From: JBDRCC01 sp043822065 [NCBI: archaeon]
GTDB lineage: Archaea > Undinarchaeota > CAZHTU01
DNA: 64,000 nt
NCBI GenBank assembly: GCA_043822065.1
Contig: JBDRCC010000020.1
Coordinates: 80,598-144,597, forward strand
Reading direction: 5' to 3'
Shown: positions 25,405 to 33,641 of the stretch, in pieces
Layout: each line of letters begins with the position of its first letter
Numbering within the stretch: position 1 is the first letter of the stretch
The notes under the pieces: model-generated
Databases searched by the model: none
The model's input: the letters and a program-made list of their open reading frames with translations, nothing else
Told to the model about the DNA's origin: nothing
Position numbers and translations under genes: made by a program

Positions 25405-26611
25405 CCTGCTCAGGGAAAGCAAGCTCCTGCGCGAAGAGGAGGCTACGCTTAAGTCTGTCCCCGAAATCCTCAAGAAAAACCCAGAGGACGCGTTCCTTTT
25501 CGACGTCGGCAAGGAATTCAAAGTCGTGTCTGGCATCCTTGCGACCCGCCACAAGTTTGCACTCGGGCTCGGGGTGAAGGAATCCAGGCTTTTGGACGAA
25601 ATCTCAAAGTCCTATGCTTCGAAGGGAAAAATATCAAAAGCCAAAACCGCACCGTTCTTTGAGAACTCCGCAAGGGACCTGAAAAAAATACCCATCCCAA
25701 TCCAGTACAAGGGGATGCCTAAGTACTTCACATCATCAATCGTCGCCGCAAAGGACCCGGAATACGGGCTTAACCTCTCCTACCACAGGATGCAGATAAA
25801 GGACGGAAAAACCCTCCATGCCCGCGTCGTCAGACGGCACCTCTTCGAGTTCATCCAGCGCAACGGCGAGATGGACATAGCAATAATACTCGGCGCAGAC
25901 CCGTCGATACTCCTCTCTGCCGCGGCGACGGTCGAAATCGGAAAGAGCGAGTATGAAATCGCCTCCTACTTCAAAGACCTCAAGCTCGTCGAGCTTGACA
26001 ACGGTATCCCTGTCCCGCAGAACGCCGAGATTGTGATTGAGGCAAGGATAACCAAAGAGCGCGCCTACGAAGGCCCGTTCGTCGACCTGACCGGAACCTG
26101 GGACATAATCCGAAAGGAGCCGGTAATCAAGGTCAAGAAGGTGCACTACCGGAACGACCCGATATTTTACACTATAATGACCGGGCTGAGGGAGCACGCC
26201 CTCCTGATGGGTATGCCCAGGGAGCCGGCGATATACAACGCGGTAAACAAGGTGTCAAAGTGCATAGGCGTCGTTCTGCCTGTTCCTGGGTGCTCCTGGC
26301 TGCACGGCGTAGTCTCAATCGACAAGAAATCAGACGACGAGATCCCGAAAGTTGTGGAAGCCGCGTTCGGCGCCCACTCGAGCATGAAGCACCTGTTCAT
26401 TGTCGACTCTGACATCGATGTCAAAAACGCAGCCCAGGTCGAATGGGCGCTTGCCACAAGGTTCCAGGCGGACAAGCACCTGACCGTTTTCCCGCGGCAG
26501 TACGGCTCCTCGCTAGACCCCTCGATTAAAGAAGGGCTGACCGCAAAGGCGGCATTCGACTGCACGATACCGGTAAAAAAAGACAGGTCCAAATTCAAGC
26601 GGCAGATATGA
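25388..26611 (+). CDS. UbiD-family decarboxylase, probably anhydromevalonate phosphate decarboxylase
   Basis: The protein has 407 residues. The fold is recognisable from RATITKER-like ARITKERAYEGPFVDLTG (about 218-235), where UbiD enzymes carry their Arg/Glu catalytic residues, and from the C-terminal VEWALATRFQADKHL segment. UbiD enzymes need prenylated FMN, made by UbiX, encoded at 28863. Together with mevalonate kinase, the AcnX subunits and IPK, it fits the archaeal modified mevalonate pathway, in which trans-anhydromevalonate 5-phosphate is decarboxylated to isopentenyl phosphate. The specific substrate is inferred from context. The start overlaps mvk. Confidence 0.87.
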   Translation: MRDFLNLLRESKLLREEEATLKSVPEILKKNPEDAFLFDVGKEFKVVSGILATRHKFALGLGVKESRLLDEISKSYASKGKISKAKTAPFFENSARDLKKIPIPIQYKGMPKYFTSSIVAAKDPEYGLNLSYHRMQIKDGKTLHARVVRRHLFEFIQRNGEMDIAIILGADPSILLSAAATVEIGKSEYEIASYFKDLKLVELDNGIPVPQNAEIVIEARITKERAYEGPFVDLTGTWDIIRKEPVIKVKKVHYRNDPIFYTIMTGLREHALLMGMPREPAIYNAVNKVSKCIGVVLPVPGCSWLHGVVSIDKKSDDEIPKVVEAAFGAHSSMKHLFIVDSDIDVKNAAQVEWALATRFQADKHLTVFPRQYGSSLDPSIKEGLTAKAAFDCTIPVKKDRSKFKRQI

Positions 26612-27264
26612 GATTCGCAATTTTCGACCTTGACGGCACATTAGTTGACACTCTGAAGCCACATGTCGACTCCTTCATAGCGATAGCCGAAAAGTACGGG
26701 GTCGAAACCAACCGCCGGGAGATTGAGGACCTCTTCGGGGTCAGGGCAAAGGAGATATACCAGCTCCTTATCGCCCGCCAGAAGCTTGACCTCGATGCAG
26801 GAAAGCTTGCGGAGGAAAAATACGCCTACATGCAGGCGCACCTCAAGCCGTTTGAGCTTCTGCCCGGCGTGAAGGCGCTGCTTGAGCACATGCAGTCAAG
26901 AAAAATCAAGATGGCGGTGGCGACCGGGACGAGCAAGCCAGTCCTTGTGAAAAATGTATTGGGCATGGCAGGCATCCTGCAGTATTTCGACAAAATAATC
27001 ACTGCCGAAGAGGTTTCATTCACAAAGCCTGACCCGGAGATATACCTCAAGGCAATCTCCGCCCTCGACCCGGAACAAAAATACCCAAAATCCGAATTCC
27101 TCGCTTTTGAGGACTCAACCTACGGCGTCCAGGCAGCTCACGGCGCCGGCTTGCGCTGCGTCGCGGTTGCAACTGGCAGGGCAAAAAAAGTGGACCTGAC
27201 AAAGGAAAAGCCATACCTTCTTCTCGACACATTAGAGGATGCCGCCCTAAAGCAAATACTATAG
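26608..27264 (+). CDS. HAD-superfamily hydrolase
   Basis: The protein has 218 residues. Motif I is FDLDGTLVD at 6-14 with nucleophile Asp7 and Asp9, followed by a helical cap. Motif II is VATGTS near 107, motif III Lys in FTKPDPEIY, and motif IV FLAFEDSTYGVQAA. The form resembles phosphoglycolate phosphatase and beta-phosphoglucomutase relatives. It overlaps the UbiD-type gene by 4 bases, so it is translated with the isoprenoid genes, but its substrate is unknown. A role on a phosphorylated isoprenoid or sugar intermediate is possible and unproven. Confidence 0.85.
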   Translation: MRFAIFDLDGTLVDTLKPHVDSFIAIAEKYGVETNRREIEDLFGVRAKEIYQLLIARQKLDLDAGKLAEEKYAYMQAHLKPFELLPGVKALLEHMQSRKIKMAVATGTSKPVLVKNVLGMAGILQYFDKIITAEEVSFTKPDPEIYLKAISALDPEQKYPKSEFLAFEDSTYGVQAAHGAGLRCVAVATGRAKKVDLTKEKPYLLLDTLEDAALKQIL

Positions 27265-27277
27265 CCTCAAGGATAGC

Positions 27278-27285
27278 TTTTTAAC
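27278..27285 (+). promoter_or_regulatory. TATA box of the AcnX large-subunit gene
   Basis: TTTTTAAC lies at -31 to -24 of the ATG at 27309. The isoprenoid cluster therefore seems to have a second promoter after the HAD gene. Confidence 0.45.
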
Positions 27286-27308
27286 TGCCTCACCTTATTC
27301 CTTTATAG

Positions 27309-28463
27309 ATGCACATTACAAAATCCGAGGAGAAAATACTCAGCGGCGAGGAAGGCCCTGTTAAGCAGAAGGCATTGGAGCTCCTTGTCGGCCTTGGAAA
27401 GATATTCGGCGCAGAGAGGCTCATCCCTGTCAAGTCCGTCCAGGTTGCCGGGGTCTCTTACCAGAACATTGGCGATGCCGGGCTGGACTTCCTGAACGAC
27501 TGGGCTGCAGAGGCAAAGGTCGTCGTCCCAACAACCCTTAACCCCGCAGGCATGGACCTCGAGAACTGGGAGCCGTTTGTCGGTCACGAATTCGCTGAAA
27601 AGCAGCTTGAAATCATAGACGCCTACCGCAGGATGGGGATTCAGATAACCTGCACCTGCACGCCGTACTACGTCGGCAACGTCCCGAACGCCGGCGACCA
27701 CATCGCCTGGTCGGAGTCGTCAGCCGTCGTTTATGCAAACTCAGTGCTTGGCGCATACACAAACCGCGAAGGCGGTCCGTCCGCCCTTGCGGCGGCAATC
27801 ATCGGAAAAACCGCATGCTATGGCTACCACATTGACGAAAACCGCGTCCCTGTGGTCCAGGTAACCGTCCCGGAAACGATGTTCGACTACTCAGACTACT
27901 CTGCCGCAGGCTACTGGATAGGGAAAAATACAGACGGCGTGCCAATCGTAGACTTTGGCCAGGCGCCAAAGAACGAATACCTCCGCGGGTTTTCCGCAGG
28001 CCTCGCTGCAAGCGGGGACAAGGCCATGTTCCACCTTGGCAGGCGCGAAGGCCTGCCCGAAGTCGTCATGCACGAGGAAGACCTGATTGGCGTCTATGCC
28101 AGCTTCACCTCGGAGTCCGAATTTGATGCGGTCTACCTTGGCTGCCCCCACCTGTCCTTCCAGGAGGTTGGCAGGGTGGCAAGGACTGTCTCGAACAAGA
28201 AGCTCAGGTATCCACTCCTTCTCTTCTGCTCGCGGGAAATCTACCGCCAGGCATTTTACAAGGGCTACCTCGACATCCTAAAGCGCGCCGGCGCATACCT
28301 CATCGCTGACACCTGCATGGTCGTTTCACCCCTAAAATACAAGTCCGTACTCACAAACTCTGCCAAGGCTGCGCACTACCTCAAGAGCTTCGGCGTCAAG
28401 GTCGAGCTGGCTTACACAGACGACTGCATAAAATACGCCCTCGGAGGAAAGTATGAAGGCTGA
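27309..28463 (+). CDS. Phosphomevalonate dehydratase large subunit (AcnX catalytic subunit)
   Basis: The protein has 384 residues and matches the aconitase X (DUF521) family: CTCTPYYVGNVPNAGDHIAW near 112-131, AIIGKTACYGYHIDENRVPV near 163-182 and YTDDCIKYALGG at the C-terminus. Archaeal members with a separate small subunit convert mevalonate 5-phosphate to trans-anhydromevalonate 5-phosphate using an iron-sulphur cluster. The neighbours (mevalonate kinase, UbiD/UbiX, IPK) make that role more likely than the proline-metabolism role of other AcnX enzymes. It overlaps the small subunit gene by 11 bases. Confidence 0.9.
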   Translation: MHITKSEEKILSGEEGPVKQKALELLVGLGKIFGAERLIPVKSVQVAGVSYQNIGDAGLDFLNDWAAEAKVVVPTTLNPAGMDLENWEPFVGHEFAEKQLEIIDAYRRMGIQITCTCTPYYVGNVPNAGDHIAWSESSAVVYANSVLGAYTNREGGPSALAAAIIGKTACYGYHIDENRVPVVQVTVPETMFDYSDYSAAGYWIGKNTDGVPIVDFGQAPKNEYLRGFSAGLAASGDKAMFHLGRREGLPEVVMHEEDLIGVYASFTSESEFDAVYLGCPHLSFQEVGRVARTVSNKKLRYPLLLFCSREIYRQAFYKGYLDILKRAGAYLIADTCMVVSPLKYKSVLTNSAKAAHYLKSFGVKVELAYTDDCIKYALGGKYEG

Positions 28464-28866
28464 GAAAGAGGTCAGGGGGCGCATCGTCTACCATGGCATA
28501 GCCAAGGGCAAGGCGCTTGTCTCAAAAAAGCGGCTGAGCTTTTACGGCTCAATAGACTTCAAGACCGGAAAAATCCAGGAGAAGGACTCCGACATATATG
28601 GCAAATCAATCAAGGACACAATCCTTGTCTTCCCAGGCGGCAAGGGCTCGACCGTCGGGAGCTTCGCCCTCTACAGGCTCCACAAGTCCGGGCTTGGCCC
28701 GAAGGCGATAATAAACTCCGAAACCGAGCCGATAATTGCGGCAGGCGCAATCCTCTCCGGAATCCCGCTAATCGACAAGCTCGAGAAAGACCCTGCCAAG
28801 TTTATAAAAACCGGGGACATTGTCTTAGTAGACTGCAATAACGGGGTTGTTTCAGTAGAAAAATGA
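28453..28866 (+). CDS. Phosphomevalonate dehydratase small subunit (AcnX swivel domain, DUF126)
   Basis: The protein has 137 residues. [18 protein letters not shown] (about 59-76) and [16 protein letters not shown] (about 86-101) are the DUF126 hallmarks. It is the mobile domain that closes over the AcnX active site; bacterial relatives can be fused. It overlaps the large-subunit gene by 11 bases and ubiX by 4, so all three should be made together. Confidence 0.9.
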   Translation: MKAEKEVRGRIVYHGIAKGKALVSKKRLSFYGSIDFKTGKIQEKDSDIYGKSIKDTILVFPGGKGSTVGSFALYRLHKSGLGPKAIINSETEPIIAAGAILSGIPLIDKLEKDPAKFIKTGDIVLVDCNNGVVSVEK

Positions 28867-29384
28867 AAATTTTGGTTGGCGTCACCGGTGCTTCAGGAGC
28901 GATATACGCAAAGCGCCTTATAGAAGAGCTGAACGGCAGTGAGGTCATAATAAGCGAGTCCGGGAAAAAGGTCGCAGAGCTCGAGGGCGTAGAGCTTCCC
29001 GAAGGGGACTATGGCTATAAGGACATGGCCGCCCCGCCAGCTTCCGGCTCGGCAGGCTACACCCACATGGTAATCATACCTTGCTCTATGAAAACCCTTG
29101 CCTGTGTCGCGAACGGCATCTCTGACAACCTGATAACCCGTGCGGCTGACGTCATCCTGAAGCAGAGGGGAAAGCTTGTCGTCGTCCCGCGCGAGACCCC
29201 GCTAAGCCTCATCCACATCAAGAACATGGAGCGCATAACCCTCGCCGGCGGGATAGTCCTCCCCGCCATGCCTGGGTTCTACCACAAGCCTAAAACAATA
29301 GGCGACCAGGTTGATTTTGTCGTTGGAAAGGTATTAGAAACTCTCGGTATTAATCATAACCTGTACAAAAAATGGGGAAAATAA
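28863..29384 (+). CDS. ubiX: Flavin prenyltransferase
   Basis: It makes prenylated FMN, the cofactor of UbiD enzymes. The protein has 173 residues. The flavin-binding start [17 protein letters not shown] is at 3-19. [20 protein letters not shown] and [13 protein letters not shown] match the family. Its place between the AcnX subunits and IPK ties it to the UbiD-type decarboxylase at 25388. The last 13 bases overlap IPK. Confidence 0.93.
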   Translation: MKILVGVTGASGAIYAKRLIEELNGSEVIISESGKKVAELEGVELPEGDYGYKDMAAPPASGSAGYTHMVIIPCSMKTLACVANGISDNLITRAADVILKQRGKLVVVPRETPLSLIHIKNMERITLAGGIVLPAMPGFYHKPKTIGDQVDFVVGKVLETLGINHNLYKKWGK

Positions 29385-30187
29385 ATAGACTCAGAAAGCC
29401 GAAGCAGAAGCGCAGCCTTACGGTCCTCAAGCTCGGCGGCAGCGTCGTCACAAAGAAGGCGAACGCATTCACGCTTTCCGACCACCTCCCTCGGTTGGCC
29501 AAGGAAATCAAGGGCTCGGGGGTGCGAAACCTGATAATCGTCCACGGCGGCGGCTCGTTCGGCCACTATCCTGCGCACAAGCACGAAATAAACAAGGGGT
29601 TCAAGCACGAGTCCCAGATTTTCGGCTTTGCAGAGACCCAGAAGGCGATGGAAGTGCTGAACAACCACGTCGTAGAAGCCCTTCAGGCGGAGGGCATACC
29701 CGCCTTTCCAATACAGCCCTCCGCAATAACCATAATGGAGAACGGTAAAATCAAGATATTGTACTCCGGAATAGTCAAGCGCGCCCTGCATATAGGGCTG
29801 GTCCCAGTCCTCTACGGCGTCCCGGCACTTGACCTGAAAATGGGCTTCTGCATACTTTCCGGCGACGAAATCGTAAACAACCTCGCAAACAACCTCAAGG
29901 CGACGCGCGTCCTCCTTGCCTCCGACGTCACCGGTGTCATGACTGCCGACCCGAAAACTGCAAAAACCAAGCCAAAGCTCATAAAAACTGTCACAGAGAA
30001 GAACTATAAGCGGCTCAGGCTTTCACTCCCTGGCGTCACTGACGTCACAGGGGGAATGTGGAAAAAGGTGAACGAGCTGCTGAATCTTGCAAAGTTTGGC
30101 ATCCAGAGCGAGATAATCGATGCCACCCTCCCTGGAAACCTGAAGCGCGCGCTTCGCGGGGAAAAAATAGGGACTACGATAAAATGA
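29372..30187 (+). CDS. Isopentenyl phosphate kinase
   Basis: It converts isopentenyl phosphate to IPP, completing the archaeal mevalonate route. The protein has 271 residues of the amino-acid kinase fold. Phosphate loop [11 protein letters not shown] is at 19-29 and the family hallmark HGGGSFGH at 58-65; the last His (65) is the one that distinguishes IPK from other kinases in the superfamily. [14 protein letters not shown] is near the C-terminus. The ATG overlaps ubiX by 13 bases, and the stop overlaps the isomerase start by 4. Confidence 0.93.
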   Translation: MGKINRLRKPKQKRSLTVLKLGGSVVTKKANAFTLSDHLPRLAKEIKGSGVRNLIIVHGGGSFGHYPAHKHEINKGFKHESQIFGFAETQKAMEVLNNHVVEALQAEGIPAFPIQPSAITIMENGKIKILYSGIVKRALHIGLVPVLYGVPALDLKMGFCILSGDEIVNNLANNLKATRVLLASDVTGVMTADPKTAKTKPKLIKTVTEKNYKRLRLSLPGVTDVTGGMWKKVNELLNLAKFGIQSEIIDATLPGNLKRALRGEKIGTTIK

Positions 30188-31182
30188 CTGCGATAAAGAA
30201 ACGAAAAGCGGACCACATAAACATCTGCATGGAGATGGGAGTCGAGTCCGGGTTCACCGGGTTTGAAAGCTTGAACTTTGCCCACAGGATTCCCACGATA
30301 AGCAAGAAGGACATTTCAACAAAAGTCAAGTTCCTCAAGTGGGAGTTTGACCTTCCTTTCCTGATATCCTCAATGACCGGCGGATGCAAGGAGGCAATTG
30401 ACATAAACCGCAACCTTGCGGGCGCGGCGCAGTCCATGAACGTCCCGATTGCCCTCGGCTCCGGCAGGGCCGCGCTTGACGACAAGTCACTGGCAAAAAG
30501 CTACTCTGTCGCCAGGAAGGCAGCGCCAAACGCAGTCATATTCTCAAACATCGGCGCCCACCAGCTTAAGGAGTACTCCCCCTCGCAGATAAGCGAGCTG
30601 GTAAAAATGGTAGACGCAGACGGAATTTTTGTCCACTTCAACCCGCTTCAGGAGGCAATCCAGCCGGAGGGCGAGACAGACTTTAGAAACGTGTTTTCTG
30701 ACGTCAAAAAGCTTGCGTCGTCAGCGAAAGTGCCGGTAATCGCAAAGGAAACCGGCTGCGGATTCTCAGGCGAGGACGCCAAGAAGCTCGAAAAGGCAGG
30801 CGTCGCGGCAATAGAGATAGCCGGATGGGGCGGAACAAACTTCTCGCTTGTAGAAGCATACCGCAGAAAGGATGAAATCGGCAGGACTTTCAGTGCCTGG
30901 GGGATACCAACCCTCCAAAGCCTGATGGAATGCGTCGACGCAGTCAAGATACCCATCATATGCTCCGGCGGGATGCGCACCGGAATAGACGCTGCCAAGG
31001 CAATTGCCGTCGGGGCGTCCCTTATCGGCTTTGCCAAGCCCCTGCTCGGGCCTGCAGTGACAAGCAAGGCGGCAGTAGAGCAAAAGCTCCAGCACATAGC
31101 TTCAGAGCTGAAAATATCCATGTTCCTTACCAACTCCAAGAACCTTCCTGAGCTAAGGAAAGCAAAACTCTACGTGATATAA
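30184..31182 (+). CDS. Type 2 isopentenyl-diphosphate delta-isomerase (FMN-dependent)
   Basis: It interconverts IPP and DMAPP. Starting at 30184 (ATGA overlap with IPK) gives 332 residues, as in known type 2 enzymes; the longer frame only re-reads IPK. RKADHINI at 7-14 is the usual N-terminal motif. SSMTGGCKEAIDINRNLA near 63-80 and the FMN-phosphate site CSGGMRTGIDAAKAIAVGA near 260 are present. It is followed immediately by the prenyltransferase gene. Confidence 0.93.
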   Translation: MTAIKKRKADHINICMEMGVESGFTGFESLNFAHRIPTISKKDISTKVKFLKWEFDLPFLISSMTGGCKEAIDINRNLAGAAQSMNVPIALGSGRAALDDKSLAKSYSVARKAAPNAVIFSNIGAHQLKEYSPSQISELVKMVDADGIFVHFNPLQEAIQPEGETDFRNVFSDVKKLASSAKVPVIAKETGCGFSGEDAKKLEKAGVAAIEIAGWGGTNFSLVEAYRRKDEIGRTFSAWGIPTLQSLMECVDAVKIPIICSGGMRTGIDAAKAIAVGASLIGFAKPLLGPAVTSKAAVEQKLQHIASELKISMFLTNSKNLPELRKAKLYVI

Positions 31183-32166
31183 ATGCCGATTGTAGGACTA
31201 CTGCTATACGTAATACAACTCCTTTCCGAGCTTATAATCGGGATGCTGCAGGCGGTTGTCATAATCATTGCCACAATCATCTCCCAGCTGTTCGAGATGA
31301 AGCGGATTAAAACATACCTTGAGCTCTCCAGGGCAGGGAACAGCATCCTCACCGCGCTTTTTGTCATCGTTGTCTGCCTCATGAGCGGCCTGAACCGCTA
31401 CGATCTCATGTTTTCCGCAGCCGCAGCCGCCACACTAGTAACTGCCGCAGGAAACTCGATAAACGACTACTTTGACCGAGGGATAGACAAGATAAACAAG
31501 CCCAAGCGCCCGATACCATCTAGGCGGGTTTCGGCAAAATACGCATACCATTACTCCCTGCTGCTGTTTGCGGCTGGAATTGTGATAGCGGTCTTCATCA
31601 ATGTCCCGACCGCGTTCATAGCAATCGTCAACGCATTCGTGCTCTATGCCTACGCCGCTAGGTGGAAGCGCAGCGGGTACTTTGGGAACATAGTCGTCAG
31701 CTATCTTGCCGCAAGCGTGTTCATCTTCGCCGCCGGAGTCGCCAGCACCCTTTTCAGCTGGCTCATAGGTTTCACAATCGCGGTTTTCGCATTCCTCGTA
31801 ACTATGGGGCGGGAAATATCAAAGGACATGGAGGACTTCGTCGGGGACAGCTCGGTCAACGCGAAGACCCTGCCAGTAATCAGGGGAATGCCTTTTTCAG
31901 GCAAGGTCGCAAGCAGCTACCTCGGGGTTGCAATCTGCTTCAGCTGGGTACCCTACCTGCTTGGCGTCTTCACTTCATTTTACCTGATAATAATCTGCCT
32001 CGCAGATATCATCCTGCTGTCTGCGATATACCTGCTTGTAGAGAAGCCAAGTGAGGAGTCCGGCGCCAACGTCCAGAAGGCGCTCAAGGCTGCCATGTTC
32101 GTCGCCCTGATAGCCTTTATTGTCGGCTCTCCGAATATTTATGAACTAGTAGCCAGTTTACTATAA
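31183..32166 (+). CDS. UbiA-family prenyltransferase, probably digeranylgeranylglyceryl phosphate synthase
   Basis: It attaches the second geranylgeranyl chain to GGGP in ether-lipid synthesis. The two Asp motifs of UbiA enzymes are present: NDYFDRGIDKINKPKRPIPS at 94-113 and REISKDMEDFVGD near 207-219. About eight or nine membrane helices follow. The start at 31183 directly follows the isomerase stop and adds a hydrophobic segment of about 35 residues not usual in the family; ATG 31297 (MKRIKTYLELSRAGNS) gives the standard N-terminus. GGGP synthase follows 2 bases after the stop, which supports this substrate over quinone or heme prenylation. Confidence 0.87.
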   Translation: MPIVGLLLYVIQLLSELIIGMLQAVVIIIATIISQLFEMKRIKTYLELSRAGNSILTALFVIVVCLMSGLNRYDLMFSAAAAATLVTAAGNSINDYFDRGIDKINKPKRPIPSRRVSAKYAYHYSLLLFAAGIVIAVFINVPTAFIAIVNAFVLYAYAARWKRSGYFGNIVVSYLAASVFIFAAGVASTLFSWLIGFTIAVFAFLVTMGREISKDMEDFVGDSSVNAKTLPVIRGMPFSGKVASSYLGVAICFSWVPYLLGVFTSFYLIIICLADIILLSAIYLLVEKPSEESGANVQKALKAAMFVALIAFIVGSPNIYELVASLL

Positions 32167-32168
32167 CC

Positions 32169-32927
32169 ATGATTCCAGGAAAAATAGAGAACTACCTCAA
32201 TAAAAGAAAAGCAGAAGAAGGGTGCCTCTTCTTTGGCGTAATCGACCCAGTCGACCACCTCAGCATAGAGTCTGCGGTAAAGGCCGCGGTGCAGACCTAC
32301 AAGGACGGTGCGGACGCGATTGTCGTAGGTGGCTCAATCGGGGCGCAGGGATTCATACTCAACCGGACAATCAAGGGAATCAAGGAGCAGACTGACGCAC
32401 CGGTCATCCTCTTCCCGGGAAACATCGCGACAATAAGCCCGTATGCCGACGCGATATACTTCATGTCAATGTACAACTCAAGGAACCCGTACTGGATATT
32501 CGGCGCCCAGCTGATGGCTGCGCCGGTCATAGAGAGCATGAAGCTCGAATCCATCCCAACTGCTTACCTCATGGTCGAGCCGGGCGGGACTGCCGGCTGG
32601 GTTGCTGACTGCAAGCTCATACCAAGGGACAAGCCGAACTTCGCGGCTTATTCCGCACTGGCGGCTGACTTGATGGGTTCAAGGTTCGTGATAACTGATG
32701 TCGGCTCTGCGGCGCCAGCCCCTGTGCCAGCCAAGATTGTTGAAGCGGTCCGCAAGTCAATATCCGGCTTCTACATCGTCGCTGGCGGCATAAGGTCGCC
32801 GAAGCAGGTCAAGGACATAGTGTGCGCCGGCGCTGATGCGATACACGTCGGCACTGCGATTGAGAAGAAGGGCAGCGTCTCAAACCTCATCAGGGCCTGC
32901 AAGTCAGAGGCAAAAAAGCGCCTATAA
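32169..32927 (+). CDS. Geranylgeranylglyceryl phosphate synthase
   Basis: It joins geranylgeranyl diphosphate to sn-glycerol 1-phosphate, the first ether bond of archaeal lipids. The protein has 252 residues, a TIM barrel. GVIDPVDHLSIES near 18-30, AIVVGGSIGAQGF near 49-61, ILFPGN near 79 and the phosphate-binding IVAGGIRSPKQ near 200 are the family motifs. It is the last gene of the isoprenoid operon and overlaps the convergent kinase-like gene by 6 bases. Confidence 0.92.
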   Translation: MIPGKIENYLNKRKAEEGCLFFGVIDPVDHLSIESAVKAAVQTYKDGADAIVVGGSIGAQGFILNRTIKGIKEQTDAPVILFPGNIATISPYADAIYFMSMYNSRNPYWIFGAQLMAAPVIESMKLESIPTAYLMVEPGGTAGWVADCKLIPRDKPNFAAYSALAADLMGSRFVITDVGSAAPAPVPAKIVEAVRKSISGFYIVAGGIRSPKQVKDIVCAGADAIHVGTAIEKKGSVSNLIRACKSEAKKRL

Positions 32928-33641
32928 CAGCGCAACTGCGACAGCTATCGGAATTGTGAAATTGTCGTCTATGGGCAGGTTCAGCCAGTCCATAAGCATT
33001 CCTATCACCGCAGCTATCAGCGCCATGTTCGGCGCGATAACTGTCTTGCATATCATGAACGCGGCTATCAGCCCTGCAAAGCTGCCTTCCGCTGTCCTGT
33101 TCTCCGCAATTTTCATCGTCCCGAACGCCATCCCGAACGCGGTCGAAAACGAATCGCCGAATGCGAGCACGAGCACGGCAGCCATTACGGCACTCTCATG
33201 CGGCGCAAGCCCGAGGAGCGGCGGCAGGACTCCGAAGAGGAAAATAGTCAAAAAGACCCCAATCGAGTAGAAAATTGCGCCCTTGAACGGTCTGACATCA
33301 GCCCTCTCAAAATGGCGGAGTGAATGCGACGCAAAAGGCACCTTAACCCCTCTGCCCACTAGCTGGGATACGGTAGCAAATACAAGCATCACAGCAGATG
33401 CGATTGCCAATGCTTCGAGCATGCCCCAGAGCATTATAGAGTAAACTATGAGTATCCCATACGACAGGTGGACTATCTGCCTGCCTTTCTCCCTGTACTT
33501 TGTGTGCGGGAGCATCTTTACCACAAAAAGAACAGCTATTGACGCGATGCAGGTCAGGAAGAAGTCGTCAATTCCGTGGAGGCTGCCTAGCAGCAATGTC
33601 ATAATTGTAGCGCCAGTGGCGGTTATAACAACTTTTCTCAT
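32922..33641 (-). CDS. Dolichol/phytol kinase-like membrane protein (COG0170 type)
   Basis: The protein has 239 residues with about seven membrane segments. REKGRQIVHLSYG (about 50-62), VLAFGDSFSTAFGMAFG (about 157-173), AENRTAEGSFAG and IDDNFTIP (C-terminus) match the CTP-dependent polyprenol kinase family (Sec59/VTE5-like). It probably phosphorylates a polyprenol such as dolichol or geranylgeraniol in the membrane. It lies tail to tail with the isoprenoid operon. The stop/start junction with the permease overlaps by 4 bases, so it is expressed after that gene. Confidence 0.8.
   Translation of the reverse strand: MRKVVITATGATIMTLLLGSLHGIDDFFLTCIASIAVLFVVKMLPHTKYREKGRQIVHLSYGILIVYSIMLWGMLEALAIASAVMLVFATVSQLVGRGVKVPFASHSLRHFERADVRPFKGAIFYSIGVFLTIFLFGVLPPLLGLAPHESAVMAAVLVLAFGDSFSTAFGMAFGTMKIAENRTAEGSFAGLIAAFMICKTVIAPNMALIAAVIGMLMDWLNLPIDDNFTIPIAVAVALL

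Noticed and set aside
32922-33641. CDP-archaeol synthase (CarS)
   Set aside because: The motifs (GDSFSTAFG and AENRTAEGS) fit the polyprenol kinase family better than CarS, despite the lipid-gene neighbours.
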